Source of the DNA: Aedes albopictus
Taxonomy: Eukaryota; Arthropoda; Insecta; Diptera; Culicidae
DNA length: 64,000 bases
Assembly (NCBI RefSeq): GCF_035046485.1
Contig: NC_085138.1
Span: 368,469,238 to 368,533,237 of the forward strand
Direction: 5' to 3'
Position 1 is the stretch's first letter; every line of letters starts with the position of its first letter. A program made the position numbers and the translations under genes. Shown here one piece after another: positions 33,819 through 46,563 of this stretch. The notes under the pieces are model-generated. The model did no database searches. It saw nothing but the letters and a program-made list of their open reading frames with translations, and was not told where the DNA came from.

Positions 33819-35614
33819 AATCGTAAATGTTTGATTTATAGTTGAAAAGCATCCTCCGCACTTGGACCAGGGATGAGTAAGGGTGTACCTGGATGCTCGT
33901 GCATAGTGGCGACATGAAATTAACGTAAGTATTATTGTCGTTATTATACGCATCGCGGATCAGAAGGATGATGCTGGAGACTTCAACCTTCTGCGACGAC
34001 AACGCATAGGTACACGCGTGTGTGTGCGTGGGGATTCAGCCCGTTGAGAAGATACGATTGTCGTTTCCAAATGCATATAGGGACAATTTCTGAATGGACA
34101 ACAATTGCAGTTTTATGACAAACCCCCTGCATTCAGTGCGGCCCCATTTCGTTACGCAGCGGTGTTGTTGGTTGGGTGGAGAGAATTATTCAAATCCTAA
34201 AACGGAATCTGATTGCGGTGTAGCAACAGACTACCCCATTGCTGTTATGACTCAACAGTTTACCGAATGAGCATGAACATACCTATTAAGTAAGGGTGTA
34301 AGATAGTTACTTACTTACTTGGCTAATTACTTATTCATCAATCATCTGCATACTTACTTATGGTTTTAGTTACTATTTGAAATTTTATTAAATTTTCTTT
34401 TTCATTTTCCGGGTACTTGTTCATACATCGTTAAGGTGTATATTAGTTATTTGAAAATGCGCATCACATACCCTTAAAAGAGCTGCTCGTACGCCCAGGC
34501 GCCACAGGAGCTCGGTCCGAACAGAGAACTCACTATAGAAGCATGATTTGTCCATTTTTTATCCGTTAAACTGTGGAGACACTTATAGCCTAGGCTCCAA
34601 TCGTAAGATTATGGACCATTTATGATTCGCGGATTATGAATTACGTTGCCTCGGGCAAAAATCAATCCCCACTAAGCTGCAGTTCAGCTCATTGCATGTT
34701 TCCCCCGCGCAGAAATTACCGTGAAGTCGTTTGACTTCTTGTTGAAAGTTTTCGGACAAGTTCGATGACTTCCAAATAATTAGAGTGCTGGAGGCCCGGC
34801 TGTGCGCGATTCCAACGCATCGGTTGACTTGGCACCGATTACATTTCACCCTTCCGCATGCGTGTGTGTCTGCTGATCCTAAACCACCACCGATTGGTTC
34901 GCGTTGAGTTGGATGGGTTACTTTTGTAGCGAACGCGCAGGGAAGCTGTGATTTAAGATAATAAACAATAATTATGGTCATCCTTGAATGCGCAGCAGAT
35001 TCAACGGAAAAACGCAAACCGGTGGTGCGGCGCGGCGGCTGTTCTCGGCTTGAAGAACGAAAATTACAACGGCGGTACGTTGGAGGCTATTTTTTTCGGG
35101 GGCAATTTTGATTTGAGCTTTACGATGCTTTTATGCGTAGTGAAGGCCTGAGAACACAATGAAGCTCAAGTTGCAATATTTCGCGTTTTTGAAGGATGAA
35201 GTAAAAACAACATATTGGCTAATGCATTTATTGGATTCAGCAACATGCTGACCAAGGTTTTTACTATCAGGATGACTGCTTTTTCTGATTTCTTACTTTT
35301 CATTTGGTGTTCTGAGTTTAACAATCTGAAATATGTTTTGGTTATACATACATAACATACAAACATTTATTTGCTCGCCATCACATTTAAGATAAAATGT
35401 ACATAATCGACAATATTACGCCACAACACTCAGTTCAGATTCTGATTTATCGTCCGTATTCTATTTATAACTTAATAATTGTATGGCTACATCTGTCTTT
35501 TTTTACATAGAGTGTAAGGGAGTAGAGATCAAAGTGAACAAGTTTGAAAATTTATAGAAGGTGAAATTACACAAATAGGCCATGTATTGAACGAATATAT
35601 CGAATGCGTGAAAC
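33819..35614. other. Unrecognised sequence
   Basis: No gene recognised. An ACTT-rich low-complexity stretch lies at 34303-34330. The 127-codon frame at 34634-35017 (-) has no motif. Confidence 0.3.
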
Positions 35615-35993
35615 TTCTGCCGTACGACCTGTGCTTTTAAACAGATCGGCTTGGTTGATAGTTCATACCACCTTACCGAGACTGTATTGTTCTGTTTTCA
35701 TCACAAGTTCTATCGATCGGTAGCTTTTTTGATGTAAAAAGTTTGGCTTAAAAAAGGAAAGTGTTATATCCAATAAGATCGAATAAAGCTAATAGGAAGA
35801 ACACACCGCGATATAGGCATACCTCTATGAATGGAGCACGAATTCCGTGAAAGCTACCGATCGATAAAACTTGTGATGAAAACAGAACAATACATAGGCA
35901 GTCGGGTGCCTGAAACTTTTGCCAGTCCTTGGTAAGGTGGTATGAACTACCAACCAAGCCGATCTGTTTAAAAGCACAGGTCGTACTGCAGAA
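35615..35993. mobile_element. 379-bp foldback MITE
   Basis: Inverted arms 35615-35728 and about 35848-35993, ends TTCTGCCGTACGACCTGTGC and the near complement. No TSD was recognised. Confidence 0.85.
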
Positions 35994-36289
35994 ATGACCT
36001 GCAGGAGCTGGGCTGTGGATTTTTTCCCAATTTAACCAATAATTTACCCATCAGTATATATGTACCTACGTTGAGTTATTTGAAATTCATGAATTTGAGG
36101 ATGAAATAGAAATTTTTTTATTCCATTCACCCCTCACGGTGCACTCGTTTCAATATAGTTGTGTTGAAGGGGGAACATGTTTTTCGGATTGGTCATCTTC
36201 AATTGATATGTGTTGCAAATATCAATGGTTTTCAAATTATGTCAACGGGCCACGGGATTTTCTCAAGAACCAAAAGTTTGAGAACTAAA

Positions 36290-36626
36290 TGAAATTATTT
36301 TTCGGCACTATCAGGAGATCCCAGGTGGTTTTAGCTGTTCTCGTGGGTCCAAGAGCTATCAGAGGCGTTTCAGGGGGTCAAAGTGTCATTTCAGAGGTTC
36401 TCTGGGAGATCCAGGGGGTCGTAGGGGCGTTTCAGGCGGTCTAAGGGGTGTTTCAGGGGTTTCTCGAGTGTTTTGTAGCTCTCAAGGGATTCCGGGAGAA
36501 ATTGTAGAAGAAAGTAAGAATTGTAAAAGAGTGGGGGTATTGTAGGAAGGCTCAAGGGCGTTGTGGAGGTTCTCAGGAAGTTCCAGGGGGTTCCAGAGTT
36601 ATTTCTGGAAGTTTCGGGGGTTCTCA
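36290..36626. repeat. Degenerate 'GTTTCAGGGG' repeat
   Basis: Same type as 12921-13665 (blocks such as GGCGTTTCAGGGGGTC). It continues after the inserted element at about 38545-38590. Confidence 0.6.
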
Positions 36627-38539
36627 GCAGTGCTTGCTTCTTCTCAGTCCAGAAGCATGCTTTCAAGAATGTTGTTTGAAGGGCTTTTAGATTGTAGTTT
36701 GATCTAAAAGTTTACCAAATAAAGTAAAGGTCGCAGTCGTATACCAGCAGTCGTATATGTGAGAGAGCTGGTGAGTAAAATTCGTGTAATTTATACTCAC
36801 CTTGTGGTCACAGCTCTCTCTTGATTTTGGTATGCGTCTGCGATCTTTACTTTAGCATGAGTATTAGCATTGGTGACCGTACACTTCGTAGTTGCTACTC
36901 CGTGATTGACCTGTGCTAGTTAAATTGCACAGAGAACCAATAGGCTTGAGGCTTGGGATTTGCCACCATCCTCAATGCAAACGTTTCGAGAGCTCAAACT
37001 TTATTGGGTCAATAGTAGCGCTGGCCACGTCCTTGCGGTCTACCGGGGAAGAGAAGGAATGTTAGATCGATGTAGTAGGCCTTAGTGTATAAGTTAAATC
37101 TAGGTAGGCATTGTTTCATACTAATGACAGAACTGCCGATCATTCTTGAATAAACCTTGGAGAAGAGAACATCGTTGTTTGATTACTTCCTATAATCGAC
37201 AACCGTTGCGTTGCTACTAGAGGTTGTATGTACTATTTACTGGACCCTCCACAGTTGTCACGGGAAGGAGTTTTGTTGGTAGGGGATTGATAGTTGCATA
37301 GATCAAGGGTAAGCGATGCGATCCATACAACCGTACAGTATACACACAAATGTGTCACCTCCCAATTTGGAAGAATGGTGAGACCATGAATATTTATGGA
37401 ATGAAAAAGATTTTGCGTCACCTCGCAATTGAACCAATATGCCATGGAATCGATTTATTGAAACAAAACAATGTGCCAACACTACAGTGACGGACCGCAC
37501 AAACTTAGGCAAAATACTGACGTATAATTACGGATCAAATCAGTAGTGTGGCCAGCATCGTAAGGTGGCAGACTGTACAAAAAATACAGGAGAATTTATT
37601 TAAAATAAACCCCCCAAAGATATCATTTAAAATAAATCAATATTAATGAAAAATTTGGCCGACACTTGAAGTAACGAACTTTGCAGATCTTGTTGAGTGA
37701 ACATGTGAAGGATGATTTTAAACGAATAGATTCGAAGAAAAACAAGGAATAAACTCACTAAACATCAATCACTCGAGCACCCGTCGACCTATCGCCAGTG
37801 GTGGAAAGCATCATGCGCTTGACGTGTTTTTTGGTTCGCATCAAACACAATCTTTGCTCACGCGCTCGCGAACCCAAAAAGAGAGAACGGTTTACGATTT
37901 CCCGGATCGACGAACCAACACAAAACAAATGTCGAACGAGCAGAATCGCAGTTGGTTCGCCAGAAGGATCACAATGTAGAACACCTGGTTTGTTACCATT
38001 TATTGTACACTTAAAGATAATTAGTTGGGTGTTTTTTGATTATACTGGTCAGGTACCATTCCAATAAATGATATCGACGAAAAAGTTTACCAAAATTTGA
38101 TTTCATTACAGGAATATCGGCCGCTCTAAAAAACCTCTAAAATAGAAAAGCATCGCGCTTGCAAAAGATGCGATGCACTCGTTGGCGTTCGTGTCGTACG
38201 ATCGTGAGCCACAGACGTACGAACACCATCGCACAGCAAAGGTTTGCGATGCGATGGCATTTTTTTGTAGCGCGTAAGCACACGTTCGCGATCAATTTCC
38301 ACCACTGCCTATCGCTAAAGACGATGCGATCGTGCGACACTACTTTTCAACACTCACATGCACAGCAAAGAACAACACAATATTCTGCATCTGTGATCTT
38401 TACTTTGTTCGGCAAACTTTTAGATTAAACTACAACCTAAAACCCTATCAAACATCTTTTTTTTTTATAGCATGCTTCTAGACTGAGTTAGAAGCAAGTG
38501 AGTATAACTGTGAGTGCAAGTGAGTATTCCCAACACTGC
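36627..38539. mobile_element. 1.9-kb element with long inverted ends
   Basis: Inverted ends extend over about 36627-36740 and 38390-38539 (shared blocks 'agaagcatgct', 'ttgtagttt(g/a)atctaaaagttt', 'agtaaag(g/a)tc'). Outermost GCAGTG is flanked by the 5-bp repeat TCTCA (36622-36626 and 38540-38544). A second inverted pair lies near the left end (36722-36785 with 36790-36850). No transposase is recognised; the 89-codon frame at 37798-38067 has no motif. Bases 36900-37260 (with AATAAA near 37150) might be another insertion, unproven. Confidence 0.65.
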
Positions 38540-38599
38540 TCTCAGGGGGTTTAAGGGTGATCTCAAGATTCCTCATGGGCGCTCCAGGACAAGGGGCAT

Positions 38600-39371
38600 T
38601 AGCGTGGTTCAAAAAATAGTTTTTGCTCCACACCGCTTATTCGATTCGTAAACAGATTCTAAGCCTTCTTCAAAGAATGAGCTGATTTAGTAGAAAATTG
38701 AGAACTCACAAGCCCTTCAATATTTGTATGGGAATTACTATGGGAAATTATGATTTTCATTCAATTGAACATAGCATTTTCCCAAGAGCCCTAGAGTGTT
38801 AGTTAACCCTTAGTACTCCTAGGCTACTCTATCAGCTACAACTTTGTCGAAGACCACATTCAAATCAGACGCCTCATCAAATAGTTATCAATTTTCATCC
38901 AACTGGAGAAACTTTACCAGTGTTCGTTCAGCTTCCCAGCAGGCAACATTGCTGCACATGGCGCCAAAGATAACACACATAAATCATGGCAACCATGTTT
39001 CAAAGCATATTGCAGTGATGCCCATCGAATATTTAGTGTAATCATCATGATCAGAGATTTTCGTTCTAGATAAAAATCGATAACTAATTAATGAGGCGTC
39101 CAGTTTGAATGTCGTCTTCGGCAAAGTTGTAGCTGATAGACTGGCCTAAGAGTGCTAAGGGTTAAATAACACTCTAGGGCACTCAGGGAAATGCTCCGAT
39201 CAATTGATTGAAAAACGTCGTTTTCCCATAGTAATTCCCATACAAACTTTGAAGGGCTTGTGCTCTCTCAATTTTCAACTAAATCAGCTCATTTTTTGGG
39301 AGAAGGCTAGAATCTGGTTACGAATCGAATAAGCGGTGTGGAGCAAAAACGGTTTTTTGAGCCACGCTATT
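38600..39371. mobile_element. 772-bp foldback element
   Basis: Arms about 300 bp (38600-38899 and 39060-39371), inverted; termini around TAGCGTGG. A 7-bp direct repeat GGGGCAT flanks it (38593-38599 and 39372-39378). The arms include 'gctacaactttgtcgaagac', a phrase also seen in the tandem repeat at 30.6-31.2 kb. Confidence 0.82.
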
Positions 39372-39836
39372 GGGGCATCTGAATGGCTATCTGAATTAGG
39401 TCTACGTGGCTTTTGAACAGACCCATATTAGATTACTATACGCCAAATAGACAGTTACATCAACTTTGGAACCACTCCTAGGACTCTAAGGACTTTCGGC
39501 TTTTGAAAAATAAGCAAGGCCAGTGACCCCAAATTGGAAACCCCTGAGGCTTACAACCCAGTTTATTGTAAATACTACTTGAGACACATAATCTTAAAAA
39601 CATATTCACCTTCTCCACGGACTTTCGATTCTTGCGAAATCAGCAGGGAAAACTATTGGACTAGAGGGGAAAAACAAATTTATTACAGCTTGTGTTATTT
39701 TGTTACAATGATTTTTGCAACAACGGTTGTTTTCAAACATGTACCGTTAGTATTAAAAAAAAAACAAAAAATCTAACAAAACTCGTTCCGATCAACACAA
39801 AATATAACAAGTTAAGATATTATCATAACAAGATTA

Positions 39837-39887
39837 GAGATGAACCAGCCTAGGGCTGAAAATCTCTTTAATAAAGATAACAAAAAA
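39837..39887 (+). mobile_element. 5'-truncated SINE/LINE tail with 12-bp TSD
   Basis: A 51-bp insertion containing the 'gatgaaccagcctagggct' tail shared with the SINE at 22464, flanked by a perfect 12-bp repeat ATAACAAGATTA (39825-39836 and 39888-39899). Confidence 0.88.
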
Positions 39888-40436
39888 ATAACAAGATTAT
39901 ATCAAATTTTATAAGACTAAACTTGCGAAATCATAACAAAATTATAGCAGGTTCTGTTAAATATTTCAGAACAAAATCGTAACAAGTTTTGTTAAAAATC
40001 TATTGGTTCGAGTGACCAAAATAACAATAATTATCAATCTTTTTCGAGACAGCACAAAAAATCTTATAAATTTTGAAATAATTTTGTTAAAAAAACCCGG
40101 ATTAATCCACCTAGTGGTGATAGTGCCTTTCTCGTCGAATATGTACTCATGATCCTTCCGTCGACGTAAGCATCCTGAATCCTATGAATACTTTATTTAT
40201 AAAAGCAAGAATTTTATCCAAGCCATCATCGAGTTGGGAAACTTATTGATGGCATATATTGCCGACGTTATGTTCAACGTATAGGCAGAGCTGAAAAATA
40301 TCAGACCTTTTAGTTGAATGCAAGACCACCTTTACTATTACTGGAAGCCGATCAATACCTATACGCTAATAACAAGCTAAAATATAATTTATTTCACAAT
40401 CAATTTTCCCATGCAACCCCCATTCTACTGTATATT

Positions 40437-40676
40437 TACACCCCAGGAATTTGAAAAAAAAAAAGACAATTACACCGTCTTCGACCTTGCGGCCTCTACA
40501 GACTGAACAATACTAACATTTAACAACGGACAACACATTTAACACCCAGTGGCGCAGTGGAGAATTTTTCGTCCAACGAAAAGTTTTCCCCAACTGGAGC
40601 GGGAATCGAACTCACACTCCGAGGCTTACGAGACACCTAAACGACTGACGCCGCTAACCGCTCGGCCACGAAGCCC
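40437..40676 (-). mobile_element. tRNA-Ser/Leu-like SINE
   Basis: On the minus strand the head (40676 down to about 40594) has a perfect A box TGGCCGAGCGG, a long variable region and a B-box AGTTCGATTCC. It is followed by a body with 'ttggggaaaacttttcg', 'cgccactgggtg', 'gtccgttgtt' and 'gaggccgcaaggtcgaagacggtgtaa'. Related to the SINE at 24503-25240. TSD not resolved. Confidence 0.82.
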
Positions 40677-42100
40677 ATAAAAGGTGTGATTTGATGAGCC
40701 GGCTTCAGATTTGTCAAGATTTTGTTCTCTTACACATATTTATCGCTTGCATTGATTATTTTCACTGTTTTCACCACTTCCTATGAAATACCCGGAACTG
40801 ATTCCAAGATTGTACCTATTGTCTCAAATATTGTCTGATACTAGTTTCTTGCTAACTGTTCAACAGGTTTTCTGAAAAGCTGAAAATTGATGTGCATGCA
40901 TGAATTTGATTCATTTTACATTTTGGTCATTCTGGTGGAACGTACAAAACGGGCTCTGGAACACTACCAATAGTCTGTAATGTGATCTGTGACTATTTTC
41001 TTGTCAACCGTTCATAAGGTTATCGAAAAAGCCGTGGTTTGATGTGAACTGATTCTGTAACACTACCGGTAGTGTCTGATGTGATCAAAGGCTGTGTTCT
41101 TGCAAACCGTTCATCTGGTTATCGAAAAATCCGCGATTTAATGTGTCGCATGCATGGGTTTGGCTCTCATATGGGTCATTCCACACCAAGTGTACACACC
41201 GCGTGTTATCGACCATCACGGATTTTGACGAAATTTTGTTGGAATGTTTGTTTAAATGAAGGAAGAAAAAATCCAAATTTTGGTACCGATCGGATCACCC
41301 CTCGGCCCATGGCAGCACCCCTCGTCTTTGCCAATACAAGAAAAATCCAAGTTTTTCCTTCCTTTTCTTAATTTATAGCTTTGAAACTATAACATATACA
41401 TATTTGTGACCTTCAGCTTTTTTGAAGAAAATTGTTGGAGGAATCCAGGAAAAATATTATTTTTTCGATACAGTGTTGCCAAACATGTTATTTTTTAATT
41501 TTAAAATTTAAAATCGATTTTTCGTCGAATGAGTATATTTTGATTTCAAAAATTTTGATTCCATCATGTTTATCAGACATTTTCCAATCGAAAAAGCTTA
41601 ACTCCCCGAGGTCTTTTGGGCCGTTCCAAAGATACAGCGTTTTTAAGCTTGAAAACCGTTTTTCTCTAATATATAAAATAAGTATAATTTACAAGTTTCG
41701 CTAAGAAAACATTATTCGATGCAATTTAAAGGTGATTTGACCTGATTTAGACCAAGGAGAACAGAAAACTATATAAAAATAATAATATGACAGTGTTGCC
41801 AGTTTATCAATTATGGGTTTATTAGAATGGATAACAATAAATTGCTAAAGTTTAAAATGTATGTATTATAATCCTTATTTCAATTTAAATTCTACCTATG
41901 TAAACATTAAGGTTGACGGAAGTGTTGCCAGACATTTTAATTTTATTGTAAAAATCAACATGAGAACTTTTGTATCAAATCAAATTATCAAGAAAGAATC
42001 ATAAATTCCTTTTTTACAATTTTATTACTATTGGCAACACTGAACCTTGATAGTTTTCGTTTGGTGTACAACTTACTTACTCATTTTTGGCCAATCTTAA

Positions 42101-42216
42101 CCCTAAAAGGGATACCTGGGGTCCATTGGACCCCAGACGCCTTTCAGAGCTCGTCTTTGATGGAACACACTCAGCGAGGTGACGAAACTGAGGCCATGAA
42201 GGTATCCCTTTTAGGG
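42101..42216. mobile_element. piggyBac-like MITE, TTAA TSD
   Basis: 116 bp, ends CCCTAAAAGGGATACC and the complement GGTATCCCTTTTAGGG, flanked by TTAA (42097-42100 and 42217-42220). An internal hairpin GGGGTCCATTGGACCCC lies near the left end. TTAA targets are specific to piggyBac. Confidence 0.9.
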
Positions 42217-44005
42217 TTAATGTTGTTTGGATGCCTGCATAATTACACCTTGTACGCACTCCTGGGTTGCTAGTCTTTTAAATGTGCCATCTAATTCTTC
42301 ACTTGGTCCTTTTTCATGTGCGATACAATGCAACTCTACGGGAACTCAAAAATCCTTCTCGTGACACTTTTACATTTAAACTAACTTTTGAGCTCTTTTC
42401 GCATCCTCTCTGGTTTGCTCTCTTTATTGTTATAAAAAAAAGAACAAAACAACTCAATTTTGGAAATTCAGTAATTGAGTAAATTGAGTAATTTGAACTG
42501 GCGGTTGGGTAAAAAGAACTTTTACTCTAAGTACTCTGTCTGTATGCGAGGTAATGGAAATTGTCCACCTCAAGGTTGGCTGGATTGAACTCACTTTTGT
42601 GAACTTCTTTCCCCGTACAAGTTCAAAACAAAGGGTAAACAGAAAAAAAAATTGAATAGCAACTTGTACGCTAAGGCATAACATGTCATCCAGAATGGTT
42701 TTTCGTAATTCTGAACTAATTGTTAGGATTTTTTGGCTTTTCAGTCCGATTGTGAGATCAAAAACAACCTTATGTTCTCTTACTCCGACCTTTCGATCCG
42801 TATCGGATCTTTCTCAAGCCCGATACGAAGCGTCGGAGTATGAGAACATAAGGTTGTTTTTAATCTCACAATCGGACTGAAAAGCTAAAAAATCCTAAAA
42901 ATAGGGTATCGGGATGCTTCGTTGGCATAGTCCCCTCGTTCGGCCTATCTCAATGTAAACCAAAAACTCAAACAAACACGCATAACTGGATATCGGAAAA
43001 GCTATCTGCCAAACAACTGTAACATTTCGTTTCAATTTTAGCACTTTGGAACATCAAATTTAATGAAAATGTCACTTTGTTTAGCTTTTGCAGACGCCAT
43101 GATTCCTCGGCTTAGTGGGTAGTCTATACACATGATCATCAATGGTATGATTCTGGAACATTTCGAATTGACTTTTCAATAACTGAACATTTGATGCGAT
43201 GGTCAAAGACGCTATTTTGAACTTGTGTATTTGTTTTCAACGAATAATAACTATTTCACCAATTGAATGTGGGCCGAATATTGAGGACATTTTTTTCAAT
43301 ATGTACCCAAATCTTGGCCCATCAGTAAAGTGACGTCAAAAACAGCGATAAAAAGACGTCAACAGCATTTCTTGCGTAAGAACCAGAAAGAACGAACAGG
43401 AAGAAAGATTTTGTGTGCGGTGACTGTAAAAATATAACAAATATAACACAATAATAGGGTTGCGTTGTTTTCGTTACTAAATTAAGAAAGAACTTTAGTT
43501 AAAGTGATTTATTTATAGTTTTTTGAAAATTTGGCTCCGAAAATGTAATTTAAAAGTAAGATCGGTGAACAAACAGAGATAATACTTCAGCAGAAATATT
43601 GAAAAAATGAGATAATTAGTGGTTCTAGTGCATGAATAGCAATAGGCCAACGTTGTAACCACTAATGGGCCAATTTTTGTACCATAGACCAACGTTGCAT
43701 ACCATCGCATCGAATCTTTTCAACTTAATTAAGTAAATTTTTGAATATTTACGTTACTTTACTTCCAATTGGTGAGACATGCATTGCCTAGAGTGTGTAA
43801 TATGGTCGACATATTATTTCTAGTGATATTAATTCATGAGTTATAGTCAAAATTGTCAAGGCGGTTTGCAAATTAGGCCAAGGAATGGTACATATACCCT
43901 ACACCAAGAACAGTCGGAATCAATTAGCGTTATTCTGAACCATGAATAAATTTCAGTGAACATTTGAATTTACCACTGCCCTTATTAAAGGTTTGTTCGA
44001 AGAAT
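42217..44005. other. Spacer of the large foldback
   Basis: Apart from the hairpin at 42723-42898, no recognisable gene or repeat. Short open frames show no motif, so it probably represents former internal sequence of the element or captured DNA. Confidence 0.4.
42723..42898. mobile_element. 176-bp hairpin MITE
   Basis: Arms about 75 bp (42723-42797 and 42828-42898), beginning TTAGGATTTTTTGGC. The loop contains 'gatccgtatcggatctttctcaag', resembling a motif near 3520-3570. Confidence 0.85.
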
Positions 44006-45396
44006 AAAAAGTTGCACACCAAACGAAAACTATCAAGGTTCAGTGTTGCCAATAGTAATAAAATGGTAAAAAAGGGATTTATGATACTTGCTAGATAATT
44101 TGAATTGATACAAAAGTTCTCATGTACATTTTTACAATAAAATTAAAATGTCTGGCAACACTTTCGTCAACCTCAATGTTTACATAGGTAGAATTTCAAT
44201 TGAAATAAGGATTATAATACATAAATTTTAAACTTGAGCAGTTTATTGTTATCCATTCTAATAAATCCATAATTGATAAACTAGCAACACTGCCATATTA
44301 TTATTTTTATATAGTTTTCTGTTCTCCTTGGTCTAAATCAGGTCAAATCACCTTTAAATTGCATCAAATAATGTTTTCTTAGCGAAACTTGTAAATTAGA
44401 CTTATTTTATATATTAGAGAAAAACGGTTTTCAAGCTTAAAAACGCTGTATCTTTGGAACGGCCCAAAAGACCTCGGGGAGTTAAGCTTTTTCGATTGGA
44501 AAATGTCTGATAAACATGATGGAATCAAAATTTTTGAAATCAAAATATACTCATTCGATGAAAAATCGATTTTAAATTTTAAAATTAAAAAATAACATGT
44601 TTGGCAACACTGTATCGAAAAAATAATATTTTTCCTGGATTCCTCCAACAATTTTCTTCAAAAAAGCTGAAGGTCGCAAATGTGTATATGTTATAGTTTC
44701 AAAGCTATAAATTAAGAAAAGGAAGGGAAAACTTGGATTTTTCTTGTATTGGCAAAGACGAGGGGTGCTGCCATGGGCCGAGGGGTGATCCGATCGGCAC
44801 CAAAATTTGGATTTTTTCTTCCTCCATTTAAACAAACATTCCAACAAAGTTTCGTCAAAATCCGTGATGGTCGATAACACGTTTCCACTTTTTCTCGGTC
44901 ACTTCATATGGAATGACCCATATGCATTTGGCCACTTCCAGCGGGACACCCGGAACCGGTTCCGGAATACTGCTGGTTGAACCAAATATGGTCTGAAACC
45001 ATTTTCTTGCTAACCGTTCATCAAGTTATCTAAAGAGCCGCGATTTGATGTGTCGCATGCATGGGTTTGGTTCACTTTTATATTTGACCTCTTCCGGCGG
45101 GATATCCGGAACCAGTTTCAGAGCATTTCCGGTAGTCTCTGCTGTGATCTGAGGCTATTTTCCTGCATACCGTTCACCAGGCTATCGAAAAAGCCGCTAT
45201 GTGATGTGTCGCATGCATGGGTTTGGTCTAGGGTTTGGTTCTTTTATATTTGGCCATTTCCGGCGGGGTACCCGGAACCGATTCCGGAATACTACCGGTA
45301 GTCTGCTGTGATCTAAGGCTATTTTCCTGCTTACCGTTCTTCAGGTTATCGAAAAAGCTGCTATTTAATGTGTCGCATGCATGGGTTTGGTACCTA

Positions 45397-45850
45397 CCCG
45401 ACTAGAGGATTCTAACAAAAATATAACATTATTATAACAAACCCTGATATTTATAACTCATTGTGATATAATCAAGTTTTAATATCTTTAGGGTTTAAAA
45501 ATATTATATCTTAATTATATCATATTATGTTATAAATGTTGTTTGATAACTCATTATGAAATAATTTAGTTTGAATTACTTGAAATTCAGAAAATCATTT
45601 TGTACAATTGTATCAAAATATGATAGGAACTAGTTTTCGTGAAGCTAAAACTTATATCATATTTTGTTATAATATTGATCAGATCATAACAAAATAGGTT
45701 ACTATTTTGATTAAACCAGTGTACTTTTTGTTACAATTTTAGTTATTTTAACATCATCCTGCACCTAGTTTATAACATAATAAGTTATAGAAAAATTTTA
45801 TAACATCATAACACAATGTGTTATAAACTTGATAGATTTTTCTAGTCGGG
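45397..45850. mobile_element. 454-bp AT-rich MITE, TA TSD
   Basis: Ends CCCGACTAGA and TCTAGTCGGG, flanked by TA (45395-45396 and 45851-45852). The interior is full of 'ataacaa/ttgttat' blocks. It is inserted in a unit of the 155-bp array. Confidence 0.87.
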
Positions 45851-46493
45851 TACATTTGACCACCTCCGGCAGGACACATGGAACCGGTTCCGGAACACTA
45901 CTGGTTTTCCTAAATATAATCTGATTCCATTTTATTGCTAACCGTTCATCAGGTTATCTGAAGAGCCACGGATTGATGTGTCGCATGCATGGGTTTGGTT
46001 CAATTTTATATTTGGCCACTTCCGGCGGGGCACCCGGAACCGGTTCCGGAACACTACCGGTAGTATCTGCGGGATCAAAGGCTATTTTCCTGCTCACTGC
46101 TCATCAGGTTATCGAAAAAGCCGCTATTTGGTGTGTAGCATGCATGGATTTGGCTCACTTTTATATCATGCCACTTCCGGCGGAACATCCGGAACCGATT
46201 CCGGAACACTACCGGTTCAGATATGGCCTGAGACTATTTTCCTGCTTTCCGTTCGTCAGGTTATCGGAAAAGCCGCGGTCTGATGTGTCGCATGCATGGT
46301 TTTGTAGCATTTTCATATCTGGCCCCTTCCTGGGGTACCGATCCGGAACACCTAAATGGCCATAACTCCGGAACGGCTGAACCGATCCGAACCATTTTCA
46401 ATAGGAAACAATGGGACCAGATTCCGCTTCGAATGAACCGTCGGTCATTAAAATCGGTTGAGGTTTACTGCCAAAAAGTGATGTGAGTTTTTT

Positions 46494-46563
46494 TGTACAC
46501 ACTCACACATACACACACACACACACACGCACACACATACACACACACACATACACACACACA
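46494..46563. repeat. CA microsatellite
   Basis: Imperfect (CA)n with TA and CG interruptions, part of the array element's 3' region. Confidence 0.9.

Larger units (their letters stand above)
41172..44920. mobile_element. 3749-bp foldback element with about 0.9-kb inverted arms
   Basis: Arms 41172-42075 and 44006-44920 are inverted and nearly identical; the 90-codon frame in each differs at a single residue. Ends are TGGGTCATTCC, flanked by TA (41170-41171 and 44921-44922). It is inserted in a unit of the 155-bp array, which continues on both sides. The 1.9-kb spacer has no transposase; it holds a piggyBac-like MITE and a 176-bp hairpin. Confidence 0.92.

Noticed and set aside
36850..37260. 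Copia-type LTR
   Set aside because: AATAAA and an LTR-like texture are present, but no clear ends, TSD or partner LTR were seen.
40594..40676. Functional tRNA-Ser or tRNA-Leu gene
   Set aside because: The acceptor stem does not close and the SINE body continues; the same body occurs in the SINE at 24.5 kb.
41432..44651. Duplicated 90-codon protein
   Set aside because: The two frames are mirror images in the inverted arms of a foldback and show no motif.
45973..46365. 130-codon frame with MCRMHGFGS repeats
   Set aside because: It is generated by the 155-bp tandem units and is interrupted in other units.
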